NCBI GenBank assembly: GCA_964036665.1 | Contig: OZ038532.1 | Span: 4,216,001 to 4,280,000, forward strand | Length of the DNA: 64,000 nt | DNA from: Gordius sp. MW1 | Taxonomy: Eukaryota > Nematomorpha > Gordioida > Gordea > Gordiidae | Reading direction: 5' to 3' | Shown here: in pieces, positions 45,516 through 57,856 of the stretch | Position numbering within the stretch: the stretch's first letter is position 1 | Layout: each line of letters begins with the position of its first letter | Made by a program: the position numbers and the translations under genes | The notes under the pieces: generated by a model | What the model was told of the DNA's origin: nothing | What the model saw: the letters and a program-made list of their open reading frames with translations, nothing else | Databases searched by the model: none

Positions 45516-46564
45516 CAATCCCTTTCATATAAATATTTTATAGGGTCTATAACAATTTGAAAGTGGCCTTTACCCAGAGTGCCATGCTGCACATAGAATT
45601 TTGAATGTGAACATAAGGGTTTTTATTCAATCAGTAGCTTAGCAAGTTTTAGGTTAAATCGGTAAATTTAATACTATAAAACGATTGAAAAAACATTCAA
45701 AAACGAAATTTTTAATGGTAAAAATAGGTGTTACTACATATAAATCATGAGGAAATTTGTCAGCATATAAATAACCTAGGTAAGTAGACTAGAGAATCCG
45801 ACTGCTCGTGCCTTGAAAAAAACAACGGGCATGGCTTAGAGATAAATAAGACCCTCTAAAAGCCCATTACAAAACCATTTAGATATTTATTTGTGTATTT
45901 TAAAATATAAACAAAGGTATAATTTATTAATTTAGACTTTTTTAACGTTCATTAAATTAACATTAAAAATTCAATTAAATTTCCCTCTTTACTCAATCAT
46001 TTATCACTATCTCAACGCGTTCAAATCTATAAATGTTAATTAAAGACAATATATAGACATAATCCACTCCATCGATACCCTTCAAAAATATAGCAACATT
46101 TAAGTAATTTATTTCATATTTAAATTGACTTTATTCCAAGTTTATGTAGGATTGATATACAATCGTTAAAAAGTGAAAAAAAACTAATTTTAACCCTTAT
46201 CTTCCTATCAGTTCCCTTAATAAAATAGAATCATTCTATATCAATTCTAAAATATATGGGTGAAACGCAAAGAAATAAAGTGACATTAATTTAAAATATT
46301 TGAACCCATGGTTTCCAAAATCATCTTTTTTGGTATAAATGGTTTATATACCTCGGCTATGTAGGCCACCTATAAATAAAAATATAACTGCAGGTCGCCT
46401 CTAATAAAAAAGGATTAACTCTTTTGAGACCGGAAATTATTCATGATTTTTTAACATAATTATTATAACATTTGTAACGTATATATATGACTCAAAATTT
46501 CAGTAAAAAAATTACAGTATAGAAAAGGCAAAATAAATTTTTTAACGCAAAATAATTTTTTAAG
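45516..46564. other. intergenic, AT-rich
   Basis: No repeat or gene recognised. A G/C-run patch at 45500-45512 adjoins the LINE start. Confidence 0.4.
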
Positions 46565-46690
46565 TGGACCGAGCTCGGGCTTTGCATATCAGCGGGCCCG
46601 CCTGAACCTATTATTTATTATTTTGACAGGCTCGGGCAGGGTTCGGGCTCTTAGGTTTTTGTGCCGGTTGGCCGATTTATCTAAACAGGC
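46565..46690. repeat. CCCGGGC-rich fragment
   Basis: Contains GCTCGGGCTTTGCATATCAGCGGGCCCGCC and GGCTCGGGCAGGGTTCGGGC-type words spaced by AT-rich DNA. It resembles the GC-rich hAT-like elements at 8335 and 47993, but no ends are visible. Confidence 0.4.
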
Positions 46691-46720
46691 CCGTTGCAGG
46701 TCTCTTGAGTAGACTACTGC

Positions 46721-46965
46721 GGGAACCGGTCAAAGTCGCAGAAAAAAAGCAGCAGAATTGGTCAGAACTGGTCAGATCAAGATTGGTCAGGAGGGTTAGG
46801 GTTAGTGTTTTAGGTCAGCGTTTTAGGTTTTGGGTTAGGGTTAGATGCACATCAAATTCCTTCCCCATTTGAGATTTAATTCTAATATATTGATTATCTA
46901 AAATCTTGATCTGACCAGTTCTGACCAATTCTGCTGCTTTTTTTCTGCGACTTTGACCCCGATTC
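46721..46965 (+). mobile_element. 245-bp TIR element with TTAGGG-like core
   Basis: The 9-bp duplication GACTACTGC lies at 46712-46720 and 46966-46974. Long inverted ends run GGTCAAAGTCGCAGAAAAAA and then GCAGCAGAATTGGTCAGAAC, followed by TGGTCAGATCAAGAT. The core (about 46794-46875) reads GGGTTAGGGTTAGTGTTTTA, then GGTCAGCGTTTTAGG and GGGTTAGGGTTAGATGCACA. The core is shared with the element at 62676, in reverse orientation. Confidence 0.85.
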
Positions 46966-46974
46966 GACTACTGC

Positions 46975-47984
46975 TACTCAACTGCCCATAAAAACTGTAG
47001 ATATCTGTTAAAGTAAATTTGAAATTTCTGGATATCTTAACCACTCCAAAACCAGTAGTTCGATCTCATACTGTCGCGAAAGAAAAATTGTTTTATTTTA
47101 GGTGCGATTTTGAAAATTTAGTCTAGGTTTTTAAAATTCTCAGTCGAATCTGGACGAGATTTTTCAACTATTATAATAGTTGTTAAAATTAATAAAATAC
47201 AAATTTCTTGTTTATTATGCATTATTAAAAGTAATTGAGCTGTAACATCATAGTAAGACTTGAAATGTTCAAAAGGCCATCCAACAAAGGTGAAAGATGG
47301 GCGTGAAATATTTGACTCTAGGAGGATTGCCTATCTGCTTTCCCAAAAATTGTTGTGAATTACGGTTTTAAATTGTCTCAACAAAGTATAAAGGCTATCT
47401 TTAAAGAGTTGAAGAGATATCTGGTATCATCGTCTAATAATAATTTAAAGGGGTATTACAACGAACCACTGCACAAGTTAGGAGATCTTTACTTCATTAA
47501 TTACATAAAAAAGATGAAGCATTTTTTAGTAAAGTGATTAAAAATCTTTGTAATATAGTCTATATTTAGATCTCGAATCATATCCTACTGCTATGGATAA
47601 TATGTGATGTGATAATTGAATTAATACATATTAATAATTCACATGCTCTAAGGTCATTTGCAATCAAATTTTAATCTATTAAATTATGCAAAGGTTAATA
47701 ATAATGGATTCGCGAGAATTATATTAATCGATTTAAGATTTAACGTTTTAGTGTTTAAATTTATTGAATATTAAATATATTAGAGGGGTATTAATTTAGA
47801 ACATATCATACAAGATAAAAATACACATCTAAATTTCCTATATTATGGTGAACAATGAAAAATCTTTTAGCCTAGCGCTGCTAAATTTTGCTCAAGGAAA
47901 TTCTCGTCTCAATCTCAGTTTACTTTCAAATTTATCGTGAGAATTTTCTCAAATTCTTTGGCAACACAAATTAAAAAAGTTACT
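46975..47984. other. intergenic, short unassigned frame
   Basis: A 60-codon frame at 47355-47537 has no identifiable domain or splice context. The rest is AT-rich. I see nothing else. Confidence 0.35.
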
Positions 47985-47992
47985 TGCGGCTA

Positions 47993-48693
47993 GAGCCCTG
48001 CACGGGCCGCCCGACCCGAGCCCGGCTCGACCCCTGCCCGAGCTTGACCCAACCGGGCTTCGGGTCGGGCTCGGGCAGAATTTAATAAAACAATCGGGCC
48101 TCGGGCTTGGGTCGGGCCTGATGAGGCGGCCCGACACGATGCCCGAGCCCGGCCCGAATTGACTAAAGCAAACTAATCTTTTATAAAATACGATTTAAAC
48201 AAACTCAACTCGATATTAAATAATTTTATTCGTACTCCATAGTCCATACCTAATATAGCTTCAAAACTTAAGCGTTTTTTCCCTGTCTATTATAATATTT
48301 TGACCTAAATTGCAAATCTTATTCTAGTATTTAAATATATTCATAGTAGGTGTTATTTAGAAATAAAATAAGTAAATATTTTAAAAAGTTTTTATTTGGA
48401 ACTGTTAGATAAAATATATTTTATAAATAGATTTCTAGTTTTAAATTATTGGCTTAATAAATTCTAGCGAGTGAAAATGAAAATTTTATTTCAAACTTAT
48501 CCTAGTTGTTATTAATAGTAATAACAATTTAATGCATTATGTATTGGATGGTGAAAATTTTCAAAAAATTTTTATAATCGGGTCGGGTTCGGGTCAAAAA
48601 TAAAAAAGTCGTTTGGGCTCGGGCCAATTAAAAACTAAGACGTTGGGCTCGGTCCGGGCTCGGGCAGAAAAAACTTTATTTTGTAGGGCTCTA
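47993..48693. mobile_element. hAT-type element, TAGAGCCCTGCACGGG ends
   Basis: The left end is TAGAGCCCTGCACGGG, and the right end complements to TAGAGCCCTAC. The flanking 8-mers CTTGCGGC (47985-47992) and TTTGCGGC (48694-48701) match at seven of eight. It has GC-rich CCCGACCCGAGCCCGG subterminal repeats and an AT-rich centre, 701 bp, with no transposase. A relative lies at 53352-53928. Confidence 0.82.
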
Positions 48694-48701
48694 TTTGCGG
48701 C

Positions 48702-50118
48702 TAAGGCTTAGAGCATATCCTCATAGTACAATTTTAACACACAAGCAAAGTTTAAAAACAAAAAATGGATTTTTTTTTGCTGGTCTAATGCTCCTTTAAC
48801 TAATTTATTCATAAAGGTCAGTGAATAATGGTTCGCCTTTATTAGCTTTGAAAATATGAATAATATACGGTAGACTTGCATAAATGAATATTTACTTATT
48901 GATTTGTTTCTTTTTCTCCTAATCAACCATGTTACTAATCCTGCATGAATCATTAACAATTTAAAAGTCCATCACATTTTCTGATCAATATTTGTGCTAC
49001 AATATTTTTGCTCATACATAAATGGTGTATTAATTATTTGGCTATACAATATTAATATGCTAAGTAAAAAAAATGGTGCTTTTGCTATTAATATTAAACT
49101 ATCGAATGCTAAGTTTAGTGCATTTGATATATCATAGTTTGGAGAAAGACTTGACCCTAAATTCAAATTAATGTAATGTTGACTATTTCTGTATATAAAT
49201 TGTGCAAGATTCAATTAATTAAAAATCATTGACGAAATTTGGCACTATTCATGCGATTAATTGAAAACGGAACATTTCTTTAGGGGTTAAAAACATTTTT
49301 GGGAACATCACAATTATAGGTTGCTGCCAACTAAGTCATTACTTTAGCTTTAAATAACATTTTATATAAAATATTTTAAAAGAATACATTAGTGAAACGG
49401 TATACACATAAGCTTACAACAAGATAATGCAGTTTATTTATGCAGCTATTTGACCGTAACCTATTTAAGTTCACGTACCTAAGTACCTACTTACTTTAAA
49501 TAATTAACACAAAATTTAATAAAAGCAAGGTGTTACCATTTTTGTTGAATTTGGCATATAAAAACGATCTTAAAAACTGAAGTCCTCCCTGCTCCATCCA
49601 AATAATAAATTATTATACAGGCGTGGCTTTTAAATTTGTAGACTTAAAAAAACATGTCCTCGCTTAGGGCTACTTTAATAATATTTTCACTCCATTTTTT
49701 CATGCATCAAGCCTATGGAAGTGAGTGCAAAGGCAGGGGATTAAATTAATTTATAATGATGGGAGGACTAAAATGATGATTACTTAAAACCATAGCTTAA
49801 AACTTAATCTCAATTGCCTTTTCTGCATTTAAAGAAAGGGCAGTCCCTGCCCTGTCTAGGTTCATGAATGGATTAAAATAATAAGACGTATGTGAATATC
49901 TGGACATGTCTAACATACTTGATTAGAAAAGATACCGCCAACACGCCCCTTTTTCTAAATTTACGCCTAAAAAAGCCGCTTTGCGCACACTATGAATTTA
50001 TGAGTATTCACTAGCAAACAGGGGTAAATAAAATTTATCTTAAGCGAGATTTAATTCGCTCCTACACAATTTCCGTTAGATTCAGCAAAATCACTCTTTT
50101 CTATAATTAAGCAAGGCA
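48702..50118. other. intergenic, AT-rich
   Basis: Two 80-codon frames on the - strand (48708-48959, 48972-49214) lack domains and are compositionally AT-driven. No feature supported. Confidence 0.4.
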
Positions 50119-50464
50119 CAGAGATGAGAATGATAGGGTGGAGCTTGGGATATACTAAGCTCGACCATATGACGAATGACCTGCCCATGACAAAAATGGG
50201 TATTCAACCTATGGCGGACATGATTAACGAAAATCGGCTAAGGTGGTATGGGCATATATTAAGAAGGGACGCGAATGACGTAAGTCGAAAAGTACTGGAC
50301 ATGGAGGTACCGGGCAAGAGAGGAAGAGAACGACCCCGTGTCACGTGGAAAGGGCAAGTGTCCAAGGTTATGAAAACTAGGAAGATTATCCGGTCAAGAT
50401 GGAAGAAACTAACCAAAACAAACCCCACGACTGTGGGACCAAATAACTGATAAAGAAGAAGAAG
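50119..50464 (+). pseudogene. 5'-truncated RTE-like LINE copy
   Basis: A 108-codon frame (50124-50450) ends with RLRWYGHILRRDANDVSRKV, PGKRGRERPRVTW and RWKKLTKTNPTTVGPNN, the C-terminus of an RTE-like polyprotein, then a GAAGAAGAAG tail. The 10-bp string AAGCAAGGCA lies at 50109-50118 and overlaps the tail end at 50465-50474, a target duplication. The frame is intact, so the copy is recent. Confidence 0.85.
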
Positions 50465-50474
50465 AAGCAAGGCA

Positions 50475-52183
50475 AAATTAAAATATATTGTTTTCAAAAA
50501 AATTGTTCAATGTTTACACTCGTCTTTATTACAAATGCTAAGTTAACTATAAGCGTAGATATAAACATGCAAGGCTAGTAGAGGCCCTGGTTCTTTTTCA
50601 ACGTTATTAAAATCTTGAAAAGTGGAAAAAGTTATATTAAAATTACTTTGCCCATGTTAACTCATCTTCTTACTAAAAGTATACATAGGTATTGACAATG
50701 TTATATGCGACTAATATATGTTTAAATCATTGTAAGGTTCATAAGAGATTGATAAAATAATTTAGCTTAATTCTGATGGCAATAATTTATTTTTTGTTTC
50801 ATTACACGCCTTACGAGGTTTCTTCCATTTGACGACATTCATGAAAAATATAAGTATCCTAATGTTTCAGTTATTGACAGAAAGCTGTTATTTGAAAATT
50901 TTATCATAAAGGCGAAATTGACTTTTAATAACATATACATATTTGAGAAGGGTTTAATTTATTATTATCAAAAAATATTTTCAATTTTAAGTGTTAATTA
51001 TTTAGTTTCCTCATTTTTTAAGTATATTCTCATTCTAAAAAGAGAGAAAACTAATCTAAAATTTCTAAACCGATGTTAATAAACATCTCATATCAATTTC
51101 AAATTCTTTGTTCAAAATAATTAAAATTTTATATCTCTCTGCTTTTTAAAAAAATATGTTTCAATTTGGGACAATCTAAATGTTAACACAACATACTGAA
51201 CCTATTCTTTAAAAAACACATCGACTAGCTTTAGACGCTTAAAGGTACATTATAAAGGTCCCATATAAGGGCATCGTATTTTGTAGATATTTACAACATA
51301 TCTACAACAAAATTGATTTTTAATTAAATTATTATTAGATTAGTATTTAAAGGGCGAATTGCGACAAAATCCTAACTACTCTTTTAAAGCTTATACGAGA
51401 CCTACCATTTTTCCAAGAAATTTAAATGGGGCCGCATAACGTTGGAGCGAAATCCTGCGCGGAATATCAATGAAAAATTATAGATATATATCTTAAAATT
51501 GTTAATTATAATTAGTTCAGAGGCAGAATATTTCGGGGCTGAAATCGGTTTAAAATGACCTTCCACTTTTGAAATCATTTGTTTTAGCAATTTGACACAA
51601 AACAAATTTTTTTAATTGACAAATTATATCAAAAAGCGATGAGTTGGACAATTTTATAGAGTCTTAAACGTGGTATTAGTAGTAAAAATAAATTTTTTTT
51701 CAAACTTTTATTATATAATTGCTCAAATGTTAAGAACATATATGAAAAAGTTAAAAAATATAAATTGGCGAAGTGATGGCCTTTGTATAGGTTTCGAAGT
51801 CAGATTTATTTAAAACTAATAAAGTATATAAACTATAAAGCATATAGCTTTAAGTAAATAATGAAAAGTTATATCTTAAATTTTTCTTTATAAAATTCAA
51901 AAAAACCCACACACTATATTCGTATATTAAGATTGATTTTCAAACATTAATTCAATTATTGGCGATTTAGTATACTTGTCTTTGGCATATAGTTATACAC
52001 GTGTCTCCTCTATTTACTCCTAATATTGTAAAATAATTTAAGACAAAACATATTAAAAGTTTGAGTGTCATTTTATATAATGAAGCAGCAAATTTTTGAA
52101 GACAAGATCTCTGGACGATTCTCGGTGTTAATATTTAAGTGGTGAAAATAGTCATGTGCCAAGCTGTTTTTGATTAAAACATG
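50475..52183. other. intergenic, AT-rich
   Basis: No gene or repeat recognised. The 67-codon frame at 51402-51605 (-) has no domain. Confidence 0.4.
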
Positions 52184-52351
52184 CATGGACGTAGCCAGCA
52201 TTGGAATTAGAGGGGGGCAATAGTGATTTAGTGAGGGGCAAAATAATCATTTTTTTAAATTTTAGCCAAATTTTAATAAATTTCAACAAATTTTTAAATT
52301 AAGAGAGGGGCAGCCGCCCCTTTCTGCCCCCCCCCCTTGTCTACGCCCATG
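52184..52351 (+). repeat. CATGGGCGTAGCC MITE, 168 bp
   Basis: Starts CATGGACGTAGCCAGCATTG and ends GTCTACGCCCATG. The exact 8-bp duplication AAAACATG lies at 52176-52183 and 52352-52359. Confidence 0.92.
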
Positions 52352-52359
52352 AAAACATG

Positions 52360-52950
52360 TCTAGCAAGCAAATTAGAGACCAGTTTAGGCGTTAAAATTC
52401 GTGAGACGTTCAGCGCGAGGTTGCAAATTAAATCTTATCCATTAAATGAGGATTAGGTAATTTGAATCCTTTTGCTCGGGGAAACAAATCAAGTCGTAAT
52501 TTAACACCTTTTAAATTAAAAATGAACCAGCTTTTTCACGATAATGCGTTATATTTACCTATCTAATGCAACCAGCTTTTTCTTTTAAGTTGTTACACTT
52601 TTACCTTCATAGATCATGAATATGCGAATTGAATATCTTGGCAGGGGTTGTTTATGTGAGTTGATTTAATTTTGGATTTCAAATATAAATTTAATGGGAA
52701 CCTTTAATTAAAAATACAATTGAATCTTTCGCTCCAGGCCGTCCGGTTAACTAAGCTTGGCCTTGAAGGCTCAGCAGGAACGCGCTTAAATTTCAGATGT
52801 TATTGATTACTAATTAATAAGGTTGAAGTCAATTTACTACGTTAGAATGCCTTCATTAGATTAAAATTTTGTATTACAAACGGCTAATTTATTAGAAATA
52901 TGATGTTTAGGTATGAATAATTTAGTTATTTAAACATTTTTAATTATGCC
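52360..52950. other. intergenic
   Basis: Nothing recognised between the two MITE copies. Confidence 0.4.
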
Positions 52951-53121
52951 CATAGGCGTAGCCAGGATTTGAATTAGAGTGGGGCAACAATGATTTAGGG
53001 AGGGGTAAAATGATTATTTTTTGAAAGTTAAGCCATAATTATACTTAATTTAAAAGTTTTTTTTTAGAATTCGAGGGGGGAGGCAACCACCCCTACCTGC
53101 CTCCCCTTGGCAACCCCCATG
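52951..53121 (+). repeat. CATGGGCGTAGCC MITE, 171 bp
   Basis: Starts CATAGGCGTAGCCAGGATT and ends GGCAACCCCCATG. The exact 8-bp duplication ATTATGCC lies at 52943-52950 and 53122-53129. Confidence 0.92.
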
Positions 53122-53351
53122 ATTATGCCTCTCGATGCCCCTCAAATAATCATACTCAAAGGTTTCAACTAAACTTGGCCAGAATCCAAAAATTTATTTC
53201 AAGTTTAGAGTTTAATTAGCATAATATTCATTAAAATAGAAACCATCGAAATTAAATATACTAAAAATATATTATTATTATTATTTATGAGGTATCGAAT
53301 TTAAATTGTCTTTTAGTGAACATGGAGTATAAATTCATTTATTCAATTTGT

Positions 53352-53928
53352 TTCGGGCCGGGCTCGGGCAGAATTCGACGGACGGGTCGGGTCTGATGAG
53401 GTGCCGACCCGAGGCCCGAGCCCAGCCCGAATTGAACTAAAACAATTTAATCTTTACAAAATATGATTTAAATAAACTCAACTCTACATTTAATAATTAT
53501 CTTCGTACACTGTACATAACATAGCTTCCAAACTTCAGCTTTTTTCGCCACTGACCTGATTTGCAAATTATATATTAGTATTTAATAAATAGATTAATAG
53601 TAGCTGTTGGAACTTTATAATAAGATAGTTAAATATTTAAAAAAGTTTTTTTTTGAACTGTTAAAAATATATTTTATAAAGTTCGATTTTTAGTTTAAAA
53701 TCATTAGCTGAATAAATTATAACGAGTTAAAATAGATTTTTTTTACAAACTTATCCTAATTGTAAATTGCGTGTAATAACAATTTAATGAATTTTTATAT
53801 TAAGATGTTAATTTCAAAAATAGGCTTGGGCTCGGATCGGGTCAAAAATAAAAAAATCTTTTGGGCTCGGGCAAAATAAAATTTAGTCGGGCCGGGCTTG
53901 GAAGAAGAAATTTCATTTTGCAGGCTTT
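53352..53928. mobile_element. GC-rich hAT-like element, relative of 47993-48693
   Basis: Edges carry GGGCCGGGCTCGGGCAGAAT and GTCGGGCCGGGCTTGG. Internal words (GATTTAAATAAACTCAACTC, TTTAATCTTTACAAAATA) match the interior of the 701-bp element. The extreme ends seem lost and no target duplication is seen. Confidence 0.65.
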
Positions 53929-55336
53929 GTTTACTTTGCACTATGGTTTTTACATTGTAATAATTGTTTAAAAAGTCAAAATTTGTATTAAATATTTTTT
54001 AGTTCTTAAATTTTGATTATGATTGAACTGAGTAATATCTAAATATTAATTACTTAATTAAATTAAAATTTGGCTAATATACTGCATAAAAGTTGGTTTA
54101 TATTGATTTAAATAATTGAAATTGGTTTGTAGTAGAGCATAGACAATATGGTGCCATCCAATAAAAATCATTATATATAAAATAATAACAAATTCAGATA
54201 GCGCGACACATATAATTATATACATTATTTACCCAATACCCCTAATTTTCATTTTTAGTTTTAAATTCACATTAAACTTATCCGTATAGAAGACAGTTTT
54301 AAGGTAAAAGCTTGGTTTTATTTTCCTTAATCTTTTAAACTACTATCATTTATGCATAAATATTACTAATTTGTTTTGTCAAACATCTTTTAATTCATCT
54401 AAATTAAATATGCTAAATTATTTGTAAAAAAACATATTAAAAATATAACAAAAAATTTAAAGCAAAAATAGTTTTGAAAATAAGACTCATTGTTTCTAGT
54501 AATTCAATAATACTAAAAATGATATATTTATCAAAATATGCCAAATAGGATATCATAAAATTCCAATATTTTTGTGGCATTGCTGGCCCATGTAATTCTA
54601 AATTAAAGAATTTTATAATTATCATAAAGGACGTATAAACCTTTTTTATGCGAAATTTACATATTTATAGGGAAATAGCGCCTACTATTGTATACAAAAT
54701 TGAATTATTTATGATAATTTTCAACTTAGTTAAATTCAAAAGCCCAAATTAACATCTATAATAGACATAGAAATTATGGGTACTATTTTAGGGTACGATT
54801 ATAAAATATAATTTGACCAAAATACTTATGTAAAAAGAAAATTAAAATATTTACTGCACTAAAATTATAGTTTTAGAATATTTAAAAGTGTCTTGTCAAG
54901 ACTTTTCTATAAATTTTTATTAGTATAAATTTTCAACTTAATTTTACCTATTAGTTATAAATAATAATAATATTTTAATTCGCAAATTTCAATAAGGTAA
55001 ATTGTTTGACAGGCCACAATTACTATAATTTTGATTGATTAAAAATTCCATTTTTATAGGTTTATATTTATTAAGTTGGAAAATAAAATAAGTATCTTAA
55101 TGGGTGACAAATGATGTCAATAAAATTATTAAATTGGAAGAATTTTATATCAATAATTAAATTTTAGACATTTATTTTTATAAAAGCTAAAGTCACAATT
55201 GTATTGATATAAACGTATATTTACAAATTATATTTTCTCGTGAAAAGTTTTGTGCCATAATCAAAATTTTTCGAATATTTTGCTTCAAATTCAAATAAGA
55301 TTATTGATATAAATTTTTTATTCCTGAAAAATACAG
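53929..55336. other. intergenic or upstream of the secreted-protein candidate
   Basis: Very AT-rich. No repeat or gene recognised. It ends in a possible acceptor (AAAAATACAG) just before the exon at 55345. Confidence 0.4.
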
Positions 55337-55344
55337 GTTTTGCG

Positions 55345-55485
55345 ATGCTGTTCAGGACAAAATTCCTAACAAAAATTTCATTTTACTTGACATTGAGCGT
55401 CATATGCACGATAGCAATTGGGTCCGCAAGGTATTTGCCAACCCGAGATAGTCAAGCCGATGAGATGAGACGGTTATTTAATGGG
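55345..55485 (+). CDS. candidate first coding exon, secreted protein
   Basis: 47 codons from ATG to the donor GGG|GTAAAC. Residues 1-28 look like a signal peptide (basic MLFRTKFLTK, hydrophobic ISFYLTLSVICTIAI, small residues G-S-A). They are followed by RYLPTRDSQADEMRRLFNG. Ends in phase 0. I link it tentatively to the exons at 60134 and 62431 by phase and order. Function is not established; see the exon at 60134 for the FGF-like idea. A neuropeptide precursor is the alternative. Confidence 0.45.
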
Positions 55486-55933
55486 GTAAACTTAATATTA
55501 AAATATACACCAATATACACTGTATTTTCCAGAAATGTTAAATTTCTAGGGCAAACTTTGTTTTCAAAGAGTTAGCCTTGGCTTGCTTTAAATACACTTA
55601 GACTGGGTTAATTAGAAATTTTGAGCCACAAAAAATTTCCCTCTGGCTATTTGATTACTAAAAATAAGTGAGGTAAAAAAGATTTTTACGTGTAAATTCT
55701 TTTAATCAGTTGCTGTCAGGTCAAATGCGTTAAAGAGATTTTTATTAACACCCCCCCCCCTCTCCTGTCTAAAATTTTAGAGTGCCCATTTGAACGCAAT
55801 CCTGGACCCGAATTATTGAGTCCCTTACAACTTTGTCTTGTTATAATAATAATAGTTGGAGGGGTTGTCAAAGCACATTTTGGTTTTTGTATGATCTTAG
55901 CTAAAATCTCAATTATGTTAAGCTTGTCGTTTA

Positions 55934-56097
55934 CCAAGAGCCTAGCCAGAGGGGGGCAAGGAGGGGCGGATGCCCCCTCTAAATCCCAAAAATCCTTTAA
56001 AATTTAATAAAAAATATAGCCAAAATTTTAAAAAATTATTATTTTGCCCCTCCCTAAACCATTATTGCCCTCTAATTCAAATCCTGGCTACGCCATT
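55934..56097 (-). repeat. CATGGGCGTAGCC MITE, 164 bp
   Basis: Starts CCAAGAGCCTAGCCAGAGG (a diverged terminus) and ends TGGCTACGCCATT. The exact 8-bp duplication GTCGTTTA lies at 55926-55933 and 56098-56105. Confidence 0.88.
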
Positions 56098-56289
56098 GTC
56101 GTTTACTAAGCTATTTATGATGAAACTCATCACTGAAAGCTTCTTAATAATTTTGGGGACTACAAGATATAAGATATCTTTTTTCTTATTTTTATGTGTA
56201 AAAAATTTGTTTTGAAATAATAACACCATCAGAAAGATATCTCAAAATCACAAAAAGTTAGCTGATCCATGGTATTTAGATTTAGTTGA

Positions 56290-56427
56290 TATCCAATGAA
56301 TTTAGCGAGAGACAAAATGATTATTTTTTGAAACTTTAGCCAAAATTTGAATAATTTTTAAAGGCTTTTTGGATTTAGAGCGGGGCAGCCGCCCCTCCCC
56401 AGCCCCTCCCCAGTTAGTTCACATGAA
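56290..56427 (+). repeat. CATGGGCGTAGCC MITE, truncated
   Basis: Contains AAAATGATTATTTTTTGAAA, GGATTTAGAGCGGGGCAGCC and CCGCCCCTCCCC in family order. The left end and the GGCTACGCCC right end are missing. Confidence 0.7.
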
Positions 56428-56957
56428 AACATAATTGTTTATATTATAGAACTCTAAAGTGAAATGAAATATTACGTTTTTAATAACTCCAAGTTAAAAT
56501 TGATATAATCAACCTCAACCAAACAAACCCGGATTAAATGATATATCTTTTATAAACTTTGCAAAAAAAACTAATTTCTTCTTCGAATTGTGCTAGCTTT
56601 TTTAACATAATTACGGTAATTATCTTTTACCATTAAAATTAAATTTATTTTCGTCATGATCCCCTTTGGGAATCTAATAGCGCACAATTTTAAACCAATT
56701 TGCAAAAATTAGTTAAAATAAGTAACGTTCATTAATCATGCTTATCGTACATTAATTTAAGCGCAAAAACGGGTAAATTGGTGTTATTTTAATTTTAATC
56801 AATAATTTACATTTTATCGCCTTCTTTTATGAGACGACATTGTCGGAAATTAAAATGTACAAACAAAAACCCGCAGGGATGAATTTTTGTACAAGTCAAT
56901 TTAAATAATTTATTATTTATAAAAGCAAAATTAAGGTAGGTATTATCCTAATGTTGC

Positions 56958-57042
56958 AAAAACGGCTGGGTTTTGATTGGTCTGCCTGCTTATGTTTAGT
57001 CGACTGACACCTAAGGGTCAACCAAACAAAACCCAGCCGTTT
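56958..57042. repeat. 85-bp palindromic element
   Basis: Begins AAAAACGGCTGGGTTTTG and ends CAAAACCCAGCCGTTT, an inverted pair of about 22 bp (ATTGGT / ACCAAA inward). A diverged relative lies at about 9760-9840. No flanking duplication identified. Confidence 0.65.
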
Positions 57043-57365
57043 AACACTATATCAATCCAACTATTTTTCCAGTGATAAAATTTATATCGATATGCGATTT
57101 TTTTCAAACCTGGACTCATACAATCTGATTGAATTTAAGTCCAGTCTAATTCAATTGAAGTTTGATCTCGACATGATTTATTATTATGGTATAAATCATT
57201 TTTATAATAAAATGAGTTTCTATTAAAAACATTAAGAAGCCGATATTATTATTAATACTTTTATTTATAGCAAATTAAAAATCATAATCGATCCGGGTCG
57301 AAATCGGCTATAAGGTGTAGAAATAAAAACGTAGAAAAGGCCATTTTTACACCTTTAACCACATT

Positions 57366-57534
57366 CAAGGGCGCAGCCAGGGGGTGGCAGAGAGAGGCGG
57401 TTTCCCCCCCCCCCTCTAAACAAAAATTCTCTAAAATTTAATATAATTATGACTGAAACTTCAACAAATTATCATTTTGACCCTCCCTTAATCATTATTG
57501 CCCTCTTCTAAATTCAATCTTGGCTACGCCCATG
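57366..57534 (-). repeat. CATGGGCGTAGCC MITE, 169 bp
   Basis: Starts CAAGGGCGCAGCCAGGG and ends TGGCTACGCCCATG. The exact 8-bp duplication ACCACATT lies at 57358-57365 and 57535-57542. Confidence 0.92.
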
Positions 57535-57683
57535 ACCACATTAATGCCAGCATAAAATTCTCTATTAAAATTTTATGGAACCGATTGCGAGATATTTTTT
57601 ACAGAAGTGTGTTACTGTAAATCCTGCCTGGAATAATTTAAAATTTAATGACTGACTGGAAATTAAGCTTAGCATAAGACATA

Positions 57684-57848
57684 CATGGGCGTAGCCGGGG
57701 GGGGGGCAAAACCTTTAAAAGTTCAGTTAGAGGGGGGCAAAACATAATTTTTTTTAATTTTTTGAAGTTTTTGCAATGAAATTTTTTTTTCTTCGTAAAT
57801 TAGGGGGGGGGGCAGCCGCCCCCTCTGCCCCCCTTGGCTACGCCCATG
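57684..57848. repeat. CATGGGCGTAGCC MITE, GGCAAA subfamily, 165 bp
   Basis: Starts CATGGGCGTAGCCGGGG and ends TGGCTACGCCCATG. The flanking 8-mers AAGACATA (57676-57683) and AAGACACA (57849-57856) match at seven of eight. Confidence 0.9.
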
Positions 57849-57856
57849 AAGACACA

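Noticed and set aside
46794-46860. Telomere-like TTAGGG words
   Set aside because: Only two short pairs within a 245-bp element with target duplications; not a telomeric array.
47355-47537. 60-codon frame MNYGFKLSQQSIKAIFKELK
   Set aside because: No acceptor or donor in phase and no recognisable family.
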